Program-made: the position numbers and the translations under genes
Origin: Streptococcaceae bacterium
GTDB taxonomy: Bacteria; Bacillota; Bacilli; Lactobacillales; Streptococcaceae
NCBI GenBank assembly: GCA_031270325.1
Contig: JAISXW010000035.1
Location: 24,656-88,655, forward strand
Reading direction: 5' to 3'
DNA length: 64,000 bases
Notes under the pieces: model-generated
Database searches by the model: none
What the model was told of the DNA's origin: nothing
What the model saw: only the letters and a program-made list of their open reading frames with translations
Shown: one piece after another, positions 39,175 to 48,690 of the stretch
Layout: each line of letters begins with the position of its first letter
How positions within the stretch are numbered: the stretch's first letter is position 1

Positions 39175-39939
39175 TTACTTTTGTTTCAAAATGTGGAGAA
39201 GCCTGTTGAGTTCTTCAAGTGAGGCGTAAGAGATTTCGATTTTTGTTGGGTAAATTGCCACAGGCTGACCTAAATGTTGGCTTAAGTTTGTCTCAGCATT
39301 TCTGATAAAAACATCTTTTGAAAGTTTTGGATGATTAACAGAAACAGGTGATTGATTCAAAAGTGTCTGAAGTGCTCTGACGGAGAGTTGTTTGTTAGCA
39401 ACATGTTTTGCCCATTCAATCTGTTCTTGACTAGTGGGTAAACCGAGTAAAATTCTAGCATGTCCTTGAGAAATTTTTTGTTCCTCAATTAAGTCTAGTA
39501 CAGGCTGAGGTAGATTTAAAATTCTGATTGCATTGGTCACGTAAGGTCGAGATTTGCCTAATTTGTCAGCAATTTCAGCGTGTGTCAATCCTTTTTTGGA
39601 GACCAAATTTTGTAAGCTCCTAGCTTCATCTAAGACTGTGAGGTCATCACGCTGTAAATTTTCTAAAATAGCTAGGATCATCATGTCAGTATCCGTTAGT
39701 TGTCGAACGATGGCGGGAATTTCTGTCAAGCCTGCTAGTTGAGAAGCCCTAAAACGTCGTTCACCAGCTAGGATTTCATAGCCCAAAATCTCAGATTTTC
39801 TAACGATAATCGGCTGTAAGACACCATTTTCTTTGATAGACTGACTTAGTTCTTCTAATTTTTGGGGATCAAACAAGAGACGAGGTTGATAGGGATTTTT
39901 GACAATATTTGATAAAGGGATCATTTGAATAGTTTCCAT
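39175..39939 (-). CDS. parB: Chromosome-partitioning protein ParB (Spo0J)
   Basis: 254-aa CTP-dependent clamp that loads at parS and recruits SMC. Visible: NPYQPR, the CTP-binding GERRFRASQLAGL (about 58-70), ILENLQRDDLT, and the helix-turn-helix LTHAEIADKLGKSRPYVTNAIRIL (about 115-140). No parA gene adjoins it, which is usual in Streptococcaceae. A near-perfect parS lies in rexA. Confidence 0.95.
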   Translation of the reverse strand: METIQMIPLSNIVKNPYQPRLLFDPQKLEELSQSIKENGVLQPIIVRKSEILGYEILAGERRFRASQLAGLTEIPAIVRQLTDTDMMILAILENLQRDDLTVLDEARSLQNLVSKKGLTHAEIADKLGKSRPYVTNAIRILNLPQPVLDLIEEQKISQGHARILLGLPTSQEQIEWAKHVANKQLSVRALQTLLNQSPVSVNHPKLSKDVFIRNAETNLSQHLGQPVAIYPTKIEISYASLEELNRLLHILKQK

Positions 39940-39963
39940 AGTGCCATTTTACCATGTCTTGTT

Positions 39964-39990
39964 TGTCTTGTGGGTGGATTTTGCTATACT
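39964..39990 (+). promoter_or_regulatory. Promoter giving a probable leaderless glycerate kinase mRNA
   Basis: TTGTCT (39964-39969), about 15 nt, TATACT (39985-39990). The ATG is at 39997, so transcription would start at or one base before the start codon. No ribosome-binding site is seen. Confidence 0.5.
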
Positions 39991-39996
39991 AAGACT

Positions 39997-41052
39997 ATGA
40001 AAATTCTAACGACAATTGATTCTTTCAAAGGAAGTGCGACTTCAGCACAATTAAATGCAGCTGTGATAACTGGTATTTTAGCTAAGTTTCCGGATATCCA
40101 GACACAAAATATACCGATTGCTGATGGTGGAGAAGGTGTGTTAGAGGTGCTATCTTTTCAAGAAAATGCTGTGCAAGAAACAGTCACAACTGTTGATTTA
40201 TTAGGAAGAAAGATTGAAGTCCCTTATTTAATGTTAGGGAAAAAGGCAATTATCGAAACGGCTAAAATTATTGGCATAGGCTTAGCGCCGGTAAGTTCTG
40301 AGACTGTCGCAAAAGGTACGAGTTTTGGTTTAGGAAAGGTTATCAAAACAGCCATTCAAAAAGGTGCGCAAACAGTGATTGTGAGTTTAGGTGGGACAGG
40401 GATATCTGATGGTGGTCAAGGGTTTTTAAAAAGTTTAACGATAACTGATTTATCAGGTGTGACCTTGATTGGTGCTAGTGATGTGACAACTGTTTACTAT
40501 GGCACAAAAGGGGCTGCCACGGTTTTTGCCGCACAAAAAGGTGCGACAAAGCAACAAATCGACGACTTCAATCAACGGGATAAACTTTTTGCCCAAGAGA
40601 TTTTAAATAGGCAAGGAATTGATCTTCAAAAGATCTCTGGGACTGGTGCAGCTGGTGGACTTGGTGGTGCTATTGTCATATTAGGGGGGCAACTAGTATC
40701 AGGGTTTGATCTTATCTCTGATTTGCTTCAGTTGGAAGCAGCAGTGGCGAGTTCAGATTTGATTTTGACTGGCGAGGGACGTTTGGATGCTCAAAGCGCT
40801 CAAGGAAAAGTCGTATCAGGTGTCGCTAAATTAGCCAAAAAACACGGTAAACCTTGTGTGGCTTTAGTGGGAAGTCGGTCGCTTGAACTTGGCGAACTTG
40901 AGCAAAGTTTAACCGCTGTTTTTAGTATTCAAGTCGGTCCGACATCCCTAGATTCAGCGATTCAGACGGATAATACGTTGCACAATATCGCCTTAACAGC
41001 TCAAAATGTTGTGAGTTTATGGCATGATCACGGAAAAAAACGAGGTGTTTGA
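39997..41052 (+). CDS. Glycerate kinase (type II)
   Basis: 351 aa from the ATG at 39997 (MKILTTIDSFKGSATSAQLN, the canonical family start). It phosphorylates D-glycerate to 2-phosphoglycerate (or 3-phosphoglycerate in some members). IPIADGGEGVLEVL, VSLGGTGISDGGQGFL, GTGAAGGLGGA and LTGEGRLDAQSAQGKV are all conserved. It lies close upstream of tag. Its mRNA may be leaderless. Confidence 0.93.
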   Translation: MKILTTIDSFKGSATSAQLNAAVITGILAKFPDIQTQNIPIADGGEGVLEVLSFQENAVQETVTTVDLLGRKIEVPYLMLGKKAIIETAKIIGIGLAPVSSETVAKGTSFGLGKVIKTAIQKGAQTVIVSLGGTGISDGGQGFLKSLTITDLSGVTLIGASDVTTVYYGTKGAATVFAAQKGATKQQIDDFNQRDKLFAQEILNRQGIDLQKISGTGAAGGLGGAIVILGGQLVSGFDLISDLLQLEAAVASSDLILTGEGRLDAQSAQGKVVSGVAKLAKKHGKPCVALVGSRSLELGELEQSLTAVFSIQVGPTSLDSAIQTDNTLHNIALTAQNVVSLWHDHGKKRGV

Positions 41053-41053
41053 G

Positions 41054-41599
41054 ATGGTCAGATGTGATTGGGCAAAGTCAGAGTTAATGTGTGTGTATCA
41101 TGATCAAGAATGGGGAAAGCCCAAATACGAAGATGTGATGCTTTTTGAACTGTTAATTTTAGAAGGACTTCAGGCGGGATTGAGTTGGGCCACAATTCTA
41201 GGTAAAAGAAACAATTATCGTAAGGCATTGGATGGTTTTGACCCACAGAAAATTAAAAGCTATGATCAAGTTAAAATCGAGCGCTTGTTAAAGCATCCGG
41301 GACTCATTCGTCATCGACTAAAGATGGCAGCAATTGTTAAAAACGCTAAGGCTTTCATCCAGATACAAGAAGAATTTGGCAGCTTTTCAAACTATTTATG
41401 GCAATATGTGGCTGGTCAGCCAATTGATCATCACTATCAAAGCGTGGCAGAAGTTCCGGCGGCTGATGAAATTTCTGAAAAAATGAGTCGAGATATGAAA
41501 AAACGAGGATTTTCATTTGTTGGGCCGAAAATTTGTTATGCTTATATGCAAGCGACGGGTTTAGTCAATGACCATATTGAAAGTTGTGACTATCGATGA
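41054..41599 (+). CDS. tag: DNA-3-methyladenine glycosylase I
   Basis: 181 aa from the ATG at 41054 (GAGGTG upstream). It removes 3-methyladenine from DNA. The zinc set is visible: Cys4 (MVRCDW), His16 (VYHDQEWG), and the C-terminal NDHIESCDYR. LQAGLSWATIL and SFVGPKICYAYMQATGLVNDH are typical. The gene begins 1 nt after the glycerate kinase stop. Confidence 0.95.
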   Translation: MVRCDWAKSELMCVYHDQEWGKPKYEDVMLFELLILEGLQAGLSWATILGKRNNYRKALDGFDPQKIKSYDQVKIERLLKHPGLIRHRLKMAAIVKNAKAFIQIQEEFGSFSNYLWQYVAGQPIDHHYQSVAEVPAADEISEKMSRDMKKRGFSFVGPKICYAYMQATGLVNDHIESCDYR

Positions 41600-41641
41600 A
41601 AAAGGACTTGTCCTTTTGATGAAAACAACAAGTCCTTTTTA
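41600..41641 (+). terminator. Intrinsic terminator after tag
   Basis: Long stem with arms AAAGGACTTGT and ACAAGTCCTTT followed by T's; a shorter alternative hairpin (AGGACTTGTCCT) overlaps its 5' arm. Confidence 0.75.
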
Positions 41642-41659
41642 TCTGGTATCAGTTTTAAT

Positions 41660-41692
41660 CAAAAACACCTGCCCAATCGACAGGTGTTTTTG
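41660..41692. terminator. Bidirectional terminator between tag and the DUF975 gene
   Basis: AAAAACACCTG and CAGGTGTTTTT flank a 9-nt loop, giving T-runs on both strands. Confidence 0.85.
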
Positions 41693-41723
41693 ATAAGTGT
41701 CAACTCAAACAATGTCTTTTTGA

Positions 41724-42437
41724 TTACAAGCGATCTTGAAGACGTGCTTGATAAAAGGCAACCATCGACATTTGTGTGTAAGGCATCACCCAGAATTGAG
41801 GTAAGCCGAAGAATAGGCCGTTTAATAAGTACCAACCGATGAAGGAGAGGTTAAAGATGAAATATTTGAATTTGTAGCCTTTCATCAGTTCTTTTGACGT
41901 ATTCAAGACATCCCAGATCCCTTGATACTCGTTGTTTTTGAGCTTGTCATACAAGACATAAGATGCTTGTGACCAGCTGAAGCTGAGATAAATCCCAACG
42001 GCCCAACCAATAATTGGAATAAAGACGAGAATCCCTAGAATCACTTGGGTTAACAAAGTTAAAAGGATAATTTTCTTAAAAGATTGATCGCGAAAAGTGC
42101 GCAGAATATCAGGTAAGAGATTGATCTCATCTTTTTCATCACGGAAAATATCAATATAGTTGAAAATAGCTGCCGTTTTGAAGATCGTGATGACAATCGT
42201 TAATAAAAAGCTGACGATCAAAATGATTGGCAACACAATCGTAAGGAGAGCGACCAAATCAATGTTTGAAAGTGGATCAGCACTGGAAAGGTTCAAATCA
42301 GCTTGTTTTTGGTTAGTAATGTTGAAACCTACCGAAAAAATGGATAGGACAATTGGGACAATCAATAAAAGCATTTTTTGAATAAAATTTTCTTTTAGGG
42401 CATAACGTGCGGCATTTTTGAGTTCTGAGCTAGTCAT
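41724..42437 (-). CDS. DUF975 family membrane protein
   Basis: 237-aa protein with about 5-6 hydrophobic segments. The start SSELKNAARYALKENFIQKMLLLIV and the motif FSWSQASYVLYDKLKNNE ... ELMKGYKFKYFIFNLSFIGW are typical of DUF975, a widespread integral membrane family of unknown function. AGGAGAG lies upstream of the ATG. Monocistronic and counter to replication. Confidence 0.85.
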   Translation of the reverse strand: MTSSELKNAARYALKENFIQKMLLLIVPIVLSIFSVGFNITNQKQADLNLSSADPLSNIDLVALLTIVLPIILIVSFLLTIVITIFKTAAIFNYIDIFRDEKDEINLLPDILRTFRDQSFKKIILLTLLTQVILGILVFIPIIGWAVGIYLSFSWSQASYVLYDKLKNNEYQGIWDVLNTSKELMKGYKFKYFIFNLSFIGWYLLNGLFFGLPQFWVMPYTQMSMVAFYQARLQDRL

Positions 42438-42578
42438 AATAACTCTCCTTTAGTTGAATGATGTGGTAATAAACTTTTTATACTATAACATTTATAAGTT
42501 TAATAAGCAAAAATTAGTTTAGGTCAAAGCAAAGTCGCTTTACTTGCGTTGCCTAATTGGAAGGGCTAGAATAATACT

Positions 42579-42666
42579 TAAGGTAATTTGGTGAGACGAA
42601 ATGATTGAATTGGTAGACTGCAGATCAGTCAATTTATAAATTTGCGCTGGGGTAGCGCTTTTTTTA
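42579..42666 (+). ncRNA. Candidate small RNA upstream of yajC
   Basis: A promoter (TTGCGT 42544-42549, 17 nt, TAGAAT 42567-42572) precedes about 88 nt that contain the stem GACTG-CAGAT-CAGTC and then a terminator GCGCT-GGGGT-AGCGC with seven T's (42644-42665). No ORF is seen. yajC has its own -10 (TATAAT, 42682-42687), so the terminated transcript would be separate. Confidence 0.45.
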
Positions 42667-42717
42667 TTAAACATAATCTGCTATAATAAACCATATCAAA
42701 AAAATTGAGGTGGAAAA

Positions 42718-43023
42718 ATGCAGTTTCTAATTTTAATCGTTGTCTTTGGTGTGATGATGTGGTTTATGCAACGCAGTCAAAAAAAAGCAGCGGCGCAACG
42801 TCAAGCACAACTTGATAATATGCAACCGGGATCTGAAATCGTGACCATTGGTGGTTTGCACGGTATTTTAGCAAGCATTGATAAAGAAAAAGGCACGATT
42901 GAACTGGATGCTGAAGGTGTCATTTTAACTTTTGATCGTGCAGCTGTTAAAACAGTTAAGACAGCGGCAGTTGAAAGTGAACCCGAAGCAGCAACCGAAA
43001 CATCAGCGTCACCATTTGAATAA
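42718..43023 (+). CDS. yajC: Preprotein translocase subunit YajC
   Basis: 101 aa. One N-terminal membrane helix (QFLILIVVFGVMMWFMQ), then the small cytoplasmic domain with LDNMQPGSEIVTIGGLHGILASID, the YajC signature, and an acidic Ala/Glu-rich tail. Ancillary to SecDF-YidC in secretion. GAGGTGG upstream. It precedes uppS as in other lactococci and streptococci. Confidence 0.93.
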   Translation: MQFLILIVVFGVMMWFMQRSQKKAAAQRQAQLDNMQPGSEIVTIGGLHGILASIDKEKGTIELDAEGVILTFDRAAVKTVKTAAVESEPEAATETSASPFE

Positions 43024-43030
43024 AGCGTTA

Positions 43031-43058
43031 TAAATAGGCTCAAGGGCTTATTTTTTTT
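43031..43058 (+). terminator. Terminator after yajC
   Basis: AAATAGGC/GCTTATTT imperfect stem followed by a run of T's; separates yajC from uppS. Confidence 0.6.
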
Positions 43059-43180
43059 AGGAATTTGACTGAAAATATGGTAAAATTAGTGAAAGCATTA
43101 TTAAGGACAGTCTGCTAGGATTTACTGGGCAATAGAGATAAAAACCTGAGGATTTAAGAAATTAGAGGTAGACAATAAAG

Positions 43181-43918
43181 ATGACATCAAAAGAAGTAAC
43201 CCAGATCGCCCCCAATCATTTGGCAATCATTATGGATGGCAATGGTCGTTGGGCACAAGGAAAAGGAAAACCAAGGGTATTTGGTCATAAAGCGGGGATG
43301 GATGCCTTACAAAATACGGCGATTCATGCTCAAAATCGAGGTGTTAAGGTCTTAACAGTCTATGCTTTTTCAACAGAAAATTGGAAAAGACCCGCGCCAG
43401 AAGTTAAATTCATCATGAGCTTGCCGATTGATTTTTATGAAAAATTTGTCCCAACACTTAATCGAGAAAATATTAGAATTGCGATGATAGGCACACGTCA
43501 AGGCGTGCCAAAAGCAACACTTAAATCAATTGATCGTGCCATGGTGGATACGGCTAATAACACTGGCATGATTTTGAATATCGCCTTAAATTATGGTGGA
43601 CAGGCTGAGATTTTAGATGCGGTCAAATCTTTGATAAGTGATGTTCAAGCTGAACAGGTGACCCTAGCTGACATCACATCAGAAGTTTTTGAAAATCACT
43701 TAACGACTGCTATTTTACCGACAGCTTATCGCAATCCTGATTTGCTGATTCGGACATCAGGAGAACACCGCTTGAGTAACTTTTTACCCTGGCAAACCGC
43801 TTATAGTGAATTATATTTCACAGAAACGCTCTGGCCAGACTTTGATGAAAAAGCCTTAGATTTAGCACTTGAAGTATATGCTCAACGAGATCGTAGGTAT
43901 GGAGGAATTAAAAAATGA
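43181..43918 (+). CDS. uppS: Undecaprenyl pyrophosphate synthase
   Basis: 245-aa cis-prenyltransferase that makes the C55 lipid carrier for cell wall and exopolysaccharide. LAIIMDGNGRWAQ carries the catalytic Asp, HKAGMDAL and YAFSTENWKRP are conserved, and the C-terminal RTSGEHRLSNFLPWQTAYSELYF has His and Pro where most homologues have Gln and Leu. It overlaps cdsA by 4 nt (ATGA). Confidence 0.96.
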   Translation: MTSKEVTQIAPNHLAIIMDGNGRWAQGKGKPRVFGHKAGMDALQNTAIHAQNRGVKVLTVYAFSTENWKRPAPEVKFIMSLPIDFYEKFVPTLNRENIRIAMIGTRQGVPKATLKSIDRAMVDTANNTGMILNIALNYGGQAEILDAVKSLISDVQAEQVTLADITSEVFENHLTTAILPTAYRNPDLLIRTSGEHRLSNFLPWQTAYSELYFTETLWPDFDEKALDLALEVYAQRDRRYGGIKK

Positions 43919-44709
43919 CACAAAGAATTATCACAGGTGTCGTCGCAGGCGCTTTATTTTTAGGATTAGCGATTTTAGGAGGTGCTGCTTTTCATATTTT
44001 GGTAGGCTTGCTTGCGATTGTCGCAATGACTGAAATTTTCAAAATGCGAAAATTGGAGCTCCTATCTCTGGAAGGTATTCTAGCAACACTTGCGGCATTA
44101 GCTTTGACTTTGCCAACGACCCAATATTTTCCACAGCTAGGAACAGATAGCAATCTGACTTTATTTACCTTGTTTTTATTTGTCATGATGGGAGTCATGG
44201 TCTTTACAAAAGGAAAATACTCTTTTGAAGATTTAGGCTTTCCTTTTTTAGCCGCTTTTTATATCGGTATGGGCTTTCAAAATCTCTTGGCAGCGCGTGA
44301 CAATAGTCTGTTTATCCTTTTTCTAGCCTTGTTTATCGTGTGGGCTACTGATACTGGCGCTTATTTTATCGGTCGGAAATTTGGTCGAACAAAATTATTG
44401 CCTAGTGTCTCGCCTAACAAAACAGTGGAGGGCTCGCTTGGTGGCGTTGTTTCAGCTATCGGCGTTGCTTTATTGATGATCTTTCTTTATCCCAAACAGG
44501 CACCGAATATTGGGGTCATCCATTTCGTTATTTTGGTCGCAATCTTCTCAGTAGTTGGTCAATTGGGAGACTTGGTCGAATCTAGCCTTAAACGTCACTT
44601 TGGTGTCAAGGATTCAGGCAAGATTTTACCCGGACATGGTGGCATCCTAGATCGCTTTGATAGTTTGATCTTTGTGTTTCCGATTATGCATTTGTTGGGT
44701 CTGTTTTAA
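43915..44709 (+). CDS. cdsA: Phosphatidate cytidylyltransferase
   Basis: 264-aa membrane enzyme, about 7-8 hydrophobic segments, making CDP-diacylglycerol for phospholipids. The family signature is intact: SPNKTVEGSLGG, GDLVESSLKRHFGVKDSG, then LPGHGGILDRFDSL. Coupled to uppS; dxr follows after 45 nt. Confidence 0.95.
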   Translation: MTQRIITGVVAGALFLGLAILGGAAFHILVGLLAIVAMTEIFKMRKLELLSLEGILATLAALALTLPTTQYFPQLGTDSNLTLFTLFLFVMMGVMVFTKGKYSFEDLGFPFLAAFYIGMGFQNLLAARDNSLFILFLALFIVWATDTGAYFIGRKFGRTKLLPSVSPNKTVEGSLGGVVSAIGVALLMIFLYPKQAPNIGVIHFVILVAIFSVVGQLGDLVESSLKRHFGVKDSGKILPGHGGILDRFDSLIFVFPIMHLLGLF

Positions 44710-44754
44710 ACTTAGTCAAATATCTGAACTATCTTATATAAGAGGGGTAAGCGT

Positions 44755-45930
44755 GTGACAAAGAAAAAAATTATTTTATTAGGTGCGACGGGCAGTGTCG
44801 GTACTCAAGCCTTAGACGTGATCGACTCACATCCAGATTTATTTGAATTGGTCGGTTTTGCTTTCGGAAACAATCAGGACAAAGCACGTCAGATTATCAA
44901 CAAATTTTCTCCCAAAATAGTCGTAGCAGCCCAAGAAGCAACGCAAGTGCAACTGGCAAAAGACTTTCCAGATGTTGTGGTTCATGCTGGGGATAGCGGT
45001 TTGATTACACTGGCGCAAACAGAAAATTATGATATCTTACTCAACGCTATCGTGGGTTCTATCGGGGTTTTGCCAACGATTGAAGCTGTCAAACTCGGCC
45101 GTGATGTTGCCTTGGCTAATAAGGAAACTTTGGTCGTGGCAGGTTATACGATTATGGCAGAGGCTGAGCGGGTGGGGAGTAGTATTCTACCGGTTGACAG
45201 TGAACATTCTGCTATTTTTCAAGCCCTTCAAGGCGTGGCAGCGTCTGATGTACGAAGTTTAACGATTACGGCATCTGGTGGTTCATTTCGGGATAAAAGA
45301 CGAGAAGAACTTGTGACTGTCACACTCGAAGATGCCCTAGCCCATCCTAATTGGAAGATGGGTGCGAAGATTACTTTGGATTCGGCGACAATGGTCAATA
45401 AAGGACTAGAAGTGATTGAAGCCCATCATTTATTTGGGGTACCGTATGATCAGATTCATGTTGTTCTTCATCGAGAATCTGTCGTACATTCGATGATCAC
45501 ACTCAAAGATGGTGCGGTGTTAGCCCAACTAGGTGCAACAGATATGCGTCAGCCGATTCAGTTTGCCTTGTCCCATCCGAGACATCTGCCCTTGCGTCAT
45601 GAAAAGTCTTTTGATTTGACTCAAATTGGCAGTCTTCATTTTGAGGAAATGGATTTGGTGCGTTTTCCAATGTTAGACCTAGCTTATCGTGTCGGTAAAC
45701 TCGGTGGCGGTTATCCAGCTGTTTATAATGCTGCAAACGAAGTTGCCAATCAAGCCTTTCAAGACGGCAAAATCAGTTTCTTGGAAATCGAACAGTTGAT
45801 TACACGGGCTGTTTTTGAACACATGGAGTTTGACGGTCAAACCTTAAATCAAATTTTGGCATCAGACAAGCGAACACGAGAAAAAGTGACACAATGGGTA
45901 GCAGATTTAACCACAGAAAAAGGGAATTAG
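44755..45930 (+). CDS. dxr: 1-deoxy-D-xylulose 5-phosphate reductoisomerase
   Basis: 391 aa from a GTG at 44755 (GAGGGGTAAGC upstream). It converts DXP to MEP, the first committed step of the MEP isoprenoid pathway. NADPH site [16 protein letters not shown], metal and substrate residues in [23 protein letters not shown] and [23 protein letters not shown] are conserved. It sits in the ancestral uppS-cdsA-dxr-rseP order of Firmicutes. Most Streptococcaceae use mevalonate instead, so its retention is notable. Confidence 0.95.
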   Translation: MTKKKIILLGATGSVGTQALDVIDSHPDLFELVGFAFGNNQDKARQIINKFSPKIVVAAQEATQVQLAKDFPDVVVHAGDSGLITLAQTENYDILLNAIVGSIGVLPTIEAVKLGRDVALANKETLVVAGYTIMAEAERVGSSILPVDSEHSAIFQALQGVAASDVRSLTITASGGSFRDKRREELVTVTLEDALAHPNWKMGAKITLDSATMVNKGLEVIEAHHLFGVPYDQIHVVLHRESVVHSMITLKDGAVLAQLGATDMRQPIQFALSHPRHLPLRHEKSFDLTQIGSLHFEEMDLVRFPMLDLAYRVGKLGGGYPAVYNAANEVANQAFQDGKISFLEIEQLITRAVFEHMEFDGQTLNQILASDKRTREKVTQWVADLTTEKGN

Positions 45931-45931
45931 T

Positions 45932-47179
45932 ATGTTTCAAAGTTTAGTGACATTTATTATTGTTTTCGGGATTATCGTCTGTGTCCATGAATACGGCCAT
46001 TTGTTTTTTGCGAAACGAGCAGGCATTTTGGTGCGAGAATTTGCGATTGGGATGGGGCCGAAAATTTACGCCCACCAAGCAAAAGACGGCACGGTCTATA
46101 CGATTCGGATTTTACCGCTAGGGGGCTATGTCCGCATGGCTGGCTGGGGTGAGGATACGACCGAGATTCAGACAGGGGCGCCTGTGACCCTGACCCTCGC
46201 AGACAAGGATGAGGGTCAGCAAGTGACGCGAATCAATCTGAGTGATAAAGTCCAGCTTGATCAAGCCTTGCCGATGTTAGTGACCGCCTATGATTTTGAG
46301 CAAGCTCTGACAATTACAGGCGAGGTCAATGGGGAAGTCGTGACCTATCCAGTTGATCACGATGCGACTGTTGTCGAAGAAGATGGCACAGAGCTTAGGA
46401 TTGCCCCGCTTGATGTGCAATATCAGAGTGCGAGTTTGCTTGGTCGGATGATAACCAATTTTGCAGGTCCGCTTAATAACTTTATTCTAGGTGCTGTCGC
46501 TTTTGTCCTAGTTGCCTTTATGCAAGGTGGTGTCCAAGATTTAAATAGTAATCAAGTGACGGTAGCGGATAAAAATTTACCCGCCTACCAAGCAGGGTTA
46601 AGGACGGGAGATAAGATTGAAACTGTCAACGGTCATCAGGTTTCGGGGTGGGAGAGTTTAGCTCAAGTCATTAGCCAAGCCAAAGGTCAGACAGTTCAGG
46701 TAACCACGGCGGATAAGACTTTAGCCATCACACCTAAAAAAGTCAAACAAGCCTACATGATTGGAATTTCACCGATTGTGAGGACAGGCTTATGGGATAA
46801 GTTCAGCGGAGGTTTAGCCAATGCTGGTGCTTCCACCTTTACGATTATCAACGCTTTGAAGGATTTGGTCTTGCATCCCGATCTCAATAAATTGGGCGGA
46901 CCTGTTGCCATGTATCAGATGACGGGTCAGGTCGCGCGTCAAGGGGTGGCAACGATTATTAGCTTTATGGCACTACTCTCGATTAACCTAGGGATTATCA
47001 ACTTGGTGCCTATTCCGGCTTTGGATGGGGGTAAGATTGTTATCAATCTGATCGAGGCAATCCGTCGTAAACCAATGAAACAAGAACATGAAAGTATCAT
47101 CACACTTGTTGGTGTCGGCATCATGGTACTCTTGATGATTGCGGTAACTTGGAATGATATTTTACGCCTGTTTAGATGA
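45932..47179 (+). CDS. rseP: Site-2 intramembrane zinc metalloprotease RseP
   Basis: 415 aa. The first membrane helix carries the zinc-binding HEYGH (about residues 19-23), and the last-but-one carries [11 protein letters not shown] with the third zinc ligand. One PDZ domain lies between ([24 protein letters not shown]). It performs regulated intramembrane cleavage, for example of signal-peptide remnants or pheromone precursors. It starts 1 nt after dxr. Confidence 0.95.
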   Translation: MFQSLVTFIIVFGIIVCVHEYGHLFFAKRAGILVREFAIGMGPKIYAHQAKDGTVYTIRILPLGGYVRMAGWGEDTTEIQTGAPVTLTLADKDEGQQVTRINLSDKVQLDQALPMLVTAYDFEQALTITGEVNGEVVTYPVDHDATVVEEDGTELRIAPLDVQYQSASLLGRMITNFAGPLNNFILGAVAFVLVAFMQGGVQDLNSNQVTVADKNLPAYQAGLRTGDKIETVNGHQVSGWESLAQVISQAKGQTVQVTTADKTLAITPKKVKQAYMIGISPIVRTGLWDKFSGGLANAGASTFTIINALKDLVLHPDLNKLGGPVAMYQMTGQVARQGVATIISFMALLSINLGIINLVPIPALDGGKIVINLIEAIRRKPMKQEHESIITLVGVGIMVLLMIAVTWNDILRLFR

Positions 47180-47185
47180 ACATTA

Positions 47186-47220
47186 ACAAAAGCCAATCAG
47201 TGATGACTGGCTTTTGTTGT
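47186..47220 (+). terminator. Intrinsic terminator after rseP
   Basis: CAAAAGCCA/TGGCTTTTG stem with a 12-nt loop and flanking A/T runs; probably bidirectional, serving the converging MFS gene too. Confidence 0.8.
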
Positions 47221-47233
47221 TGTCTTGGCAGCC

Positions 47234-48454
47234 TTAATGCCTCTTTGAATTAGAGAGCAGGATTCCGAATATTAGAGTCGTCAGGATTGCCATCACATTC
47301 AAGGTTAAGTTAGCAGTTGTCAAATTTGTTAAAAAGATAAAGCATACGCTGCCTAAAGGCACCCCGATCGCAGCAATCGTTTGAATGCTGCCACCTACAA
47401 CCCCTAATTTTTCAGAAGGGACATTAGCCATAAGTAAGGCTTGCATTTTGGGGTTGATTTTGGCAATGGTATAGCTTAACATAAACAGTAATAAGATAGC
47501 TAGTGGCAAAATTCTGTTGAGCGTGAGACAAAAGCTAATCGTTAATAAAAGAATCAGCAATAGTAAGTTAGAAAACTCAAACTTTTGAAAGATGTCTTTT
47601 GTCAAGAGCCCACCTAAGACCAATCCTGTGGAAAAGACAACATTAAGCAACATAATAGCTACCGAGTAAGATAATCCCCAACGCTGACTGTCTAACATTG
47701 TGAGATCTAACATCGGACCAATGCCAGCAAAGACAAAATTAATGCTAATAATTACACCGAGTAAAATAAAGAAGCCTTTATCATCGTCTTGACCCAATAG
47801 TTTTTTGAGTTGTTGAAAAGCATCTGCCAAAGAGTGTTTTGCGATAGCAGTGGACTTTAGAAAGAGATAGGTCAAATGCTGCCTAGAGCGCCATAAAATA
47901 ATGCCTGATAAAAAATAGCAAAGTGCATTAGCTAGGCTAACGAGTTGATAAGATTGATTGGTCACCGTCAAGAGTAAGATACCCAATGGTTGCCCAACAA
48001 TCGTCATAATCGTTGAGACACTTTGAATCGTACCAAAGGCTTGTTGTAAGTTTTCTTCTGAGATGTTTTTTTGAATCATTGGACTTCTCAAGCCATCTTT
48101 ATACTGCGCTAAACAATCTCCTAACAAATTGATAAGGGCGAGGCTGACAAAAATGATGACACTCTTTTGTGTGATTAAAATAGCCGAAAGGACATAGAGA
48201 AGGCCTTGAGCCCAACTCGCCTCAATCAGTTTTGCTGCCTTGTGTTGAGAACGATCTGCTAACAATCCGATATAAGGTGCGATTAATATCGGTAAAATCA
48301 TAATGATAGCGGATAGGGAGATATAAAATTTAGCGTGAGCATAAGTTGAGGCATAAACAAGAAAGACGAGATTCATCAAACTTGCGCCTAAAGCATTAAG
48401 TAGACTTGCCGATAACAAAGAGCGGTAAGTTTTATTGTGGCGTAATAGGTTCAT
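47234..48454 (-). CDS. MFS transporter
   Basis: 406-aa membrane protein with about 12 hydrophobic segments and the MFS loop APYIGLLADRSQHKAAKLIEA between helices 2 and 3. It resembles the drug-efflux-like MFS group with a permissive profile (MacB/Mef-like); substrate unknown. It lies next to an Rgg regulator on the same strand, separated by a triple 44-bp repeat, so Rgg control is possible but not shown. Confidence 0.8.
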   Translation of the reverse strand: MNLLRHNKTYRSLLSASLLNALGASLMNLVFLVYASTYAHAKFYISLSAIIMILPILIAPYIGLLADRSQHKAAKLIEASWAQGLLYVLSAILITQKSVIIFVSLALINLLGDCLAQYKDGLRSPMIQKNISEENLQQAFGTIQSVSTIMTIVGQPLGILLLTVTNQSYQLVSLANALCYFLSGIILWRSRQHLTYLFLKSTAIAKHSLADAFQQLKKLLGQDDDKGFFILLGVIISINFVFAGIGPMLDLTMLDSQRWGLSYSVAIMLLNVVFSTGLVLGGLLTKDIFQKFEFSNLLLLILLLTISFCLTLNRILPLAILLLFMLSYTIAKINPKMQALLMANVPSEKLGVVGGSIQTIAAIGVPLGSVCFIFLTNLTTANLTLNVMAILTTLIFGILLSNSKRH

Positions 48455-48555
48455 TTTGTTCCTTTTCTAGTTGTCGTAGTTATAACCTCCGGTCATGTTT
48501 TTTATTATACAGATAAAATCTTTAATTATTAGAATCGTTGTGAATACGGGACAAA

Positions 48556-48690
48556 TTTTTTTGTTTCCTCGTCCTAAAGGGACTCGTCACAGTTTCAAAC
48601 TTTTTTGTTTCCTCGTCCTAAAGGGACTCGTCACAGTTTTAAATTTTTTTGTTTCCTCGTCCCAAAAGGATTCGTCACAGTTTTAAATTT
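48556..48690. repeat. Triplicated 44-bp repeat
   Basis: Three copies with starts at 48563, 48607 and 48651 (period exactly 44) of a unit containing GTTTCCTCGTCC, AAAGG and GACTCGTCACAGTTT; GTCC and GGAC form a small dyad. The third copy supplies the last codons and stop of rgg. A part-copy (CCTCGTCACAGTTTTAA) lies at 50307-50323. Confidence 0.9.
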
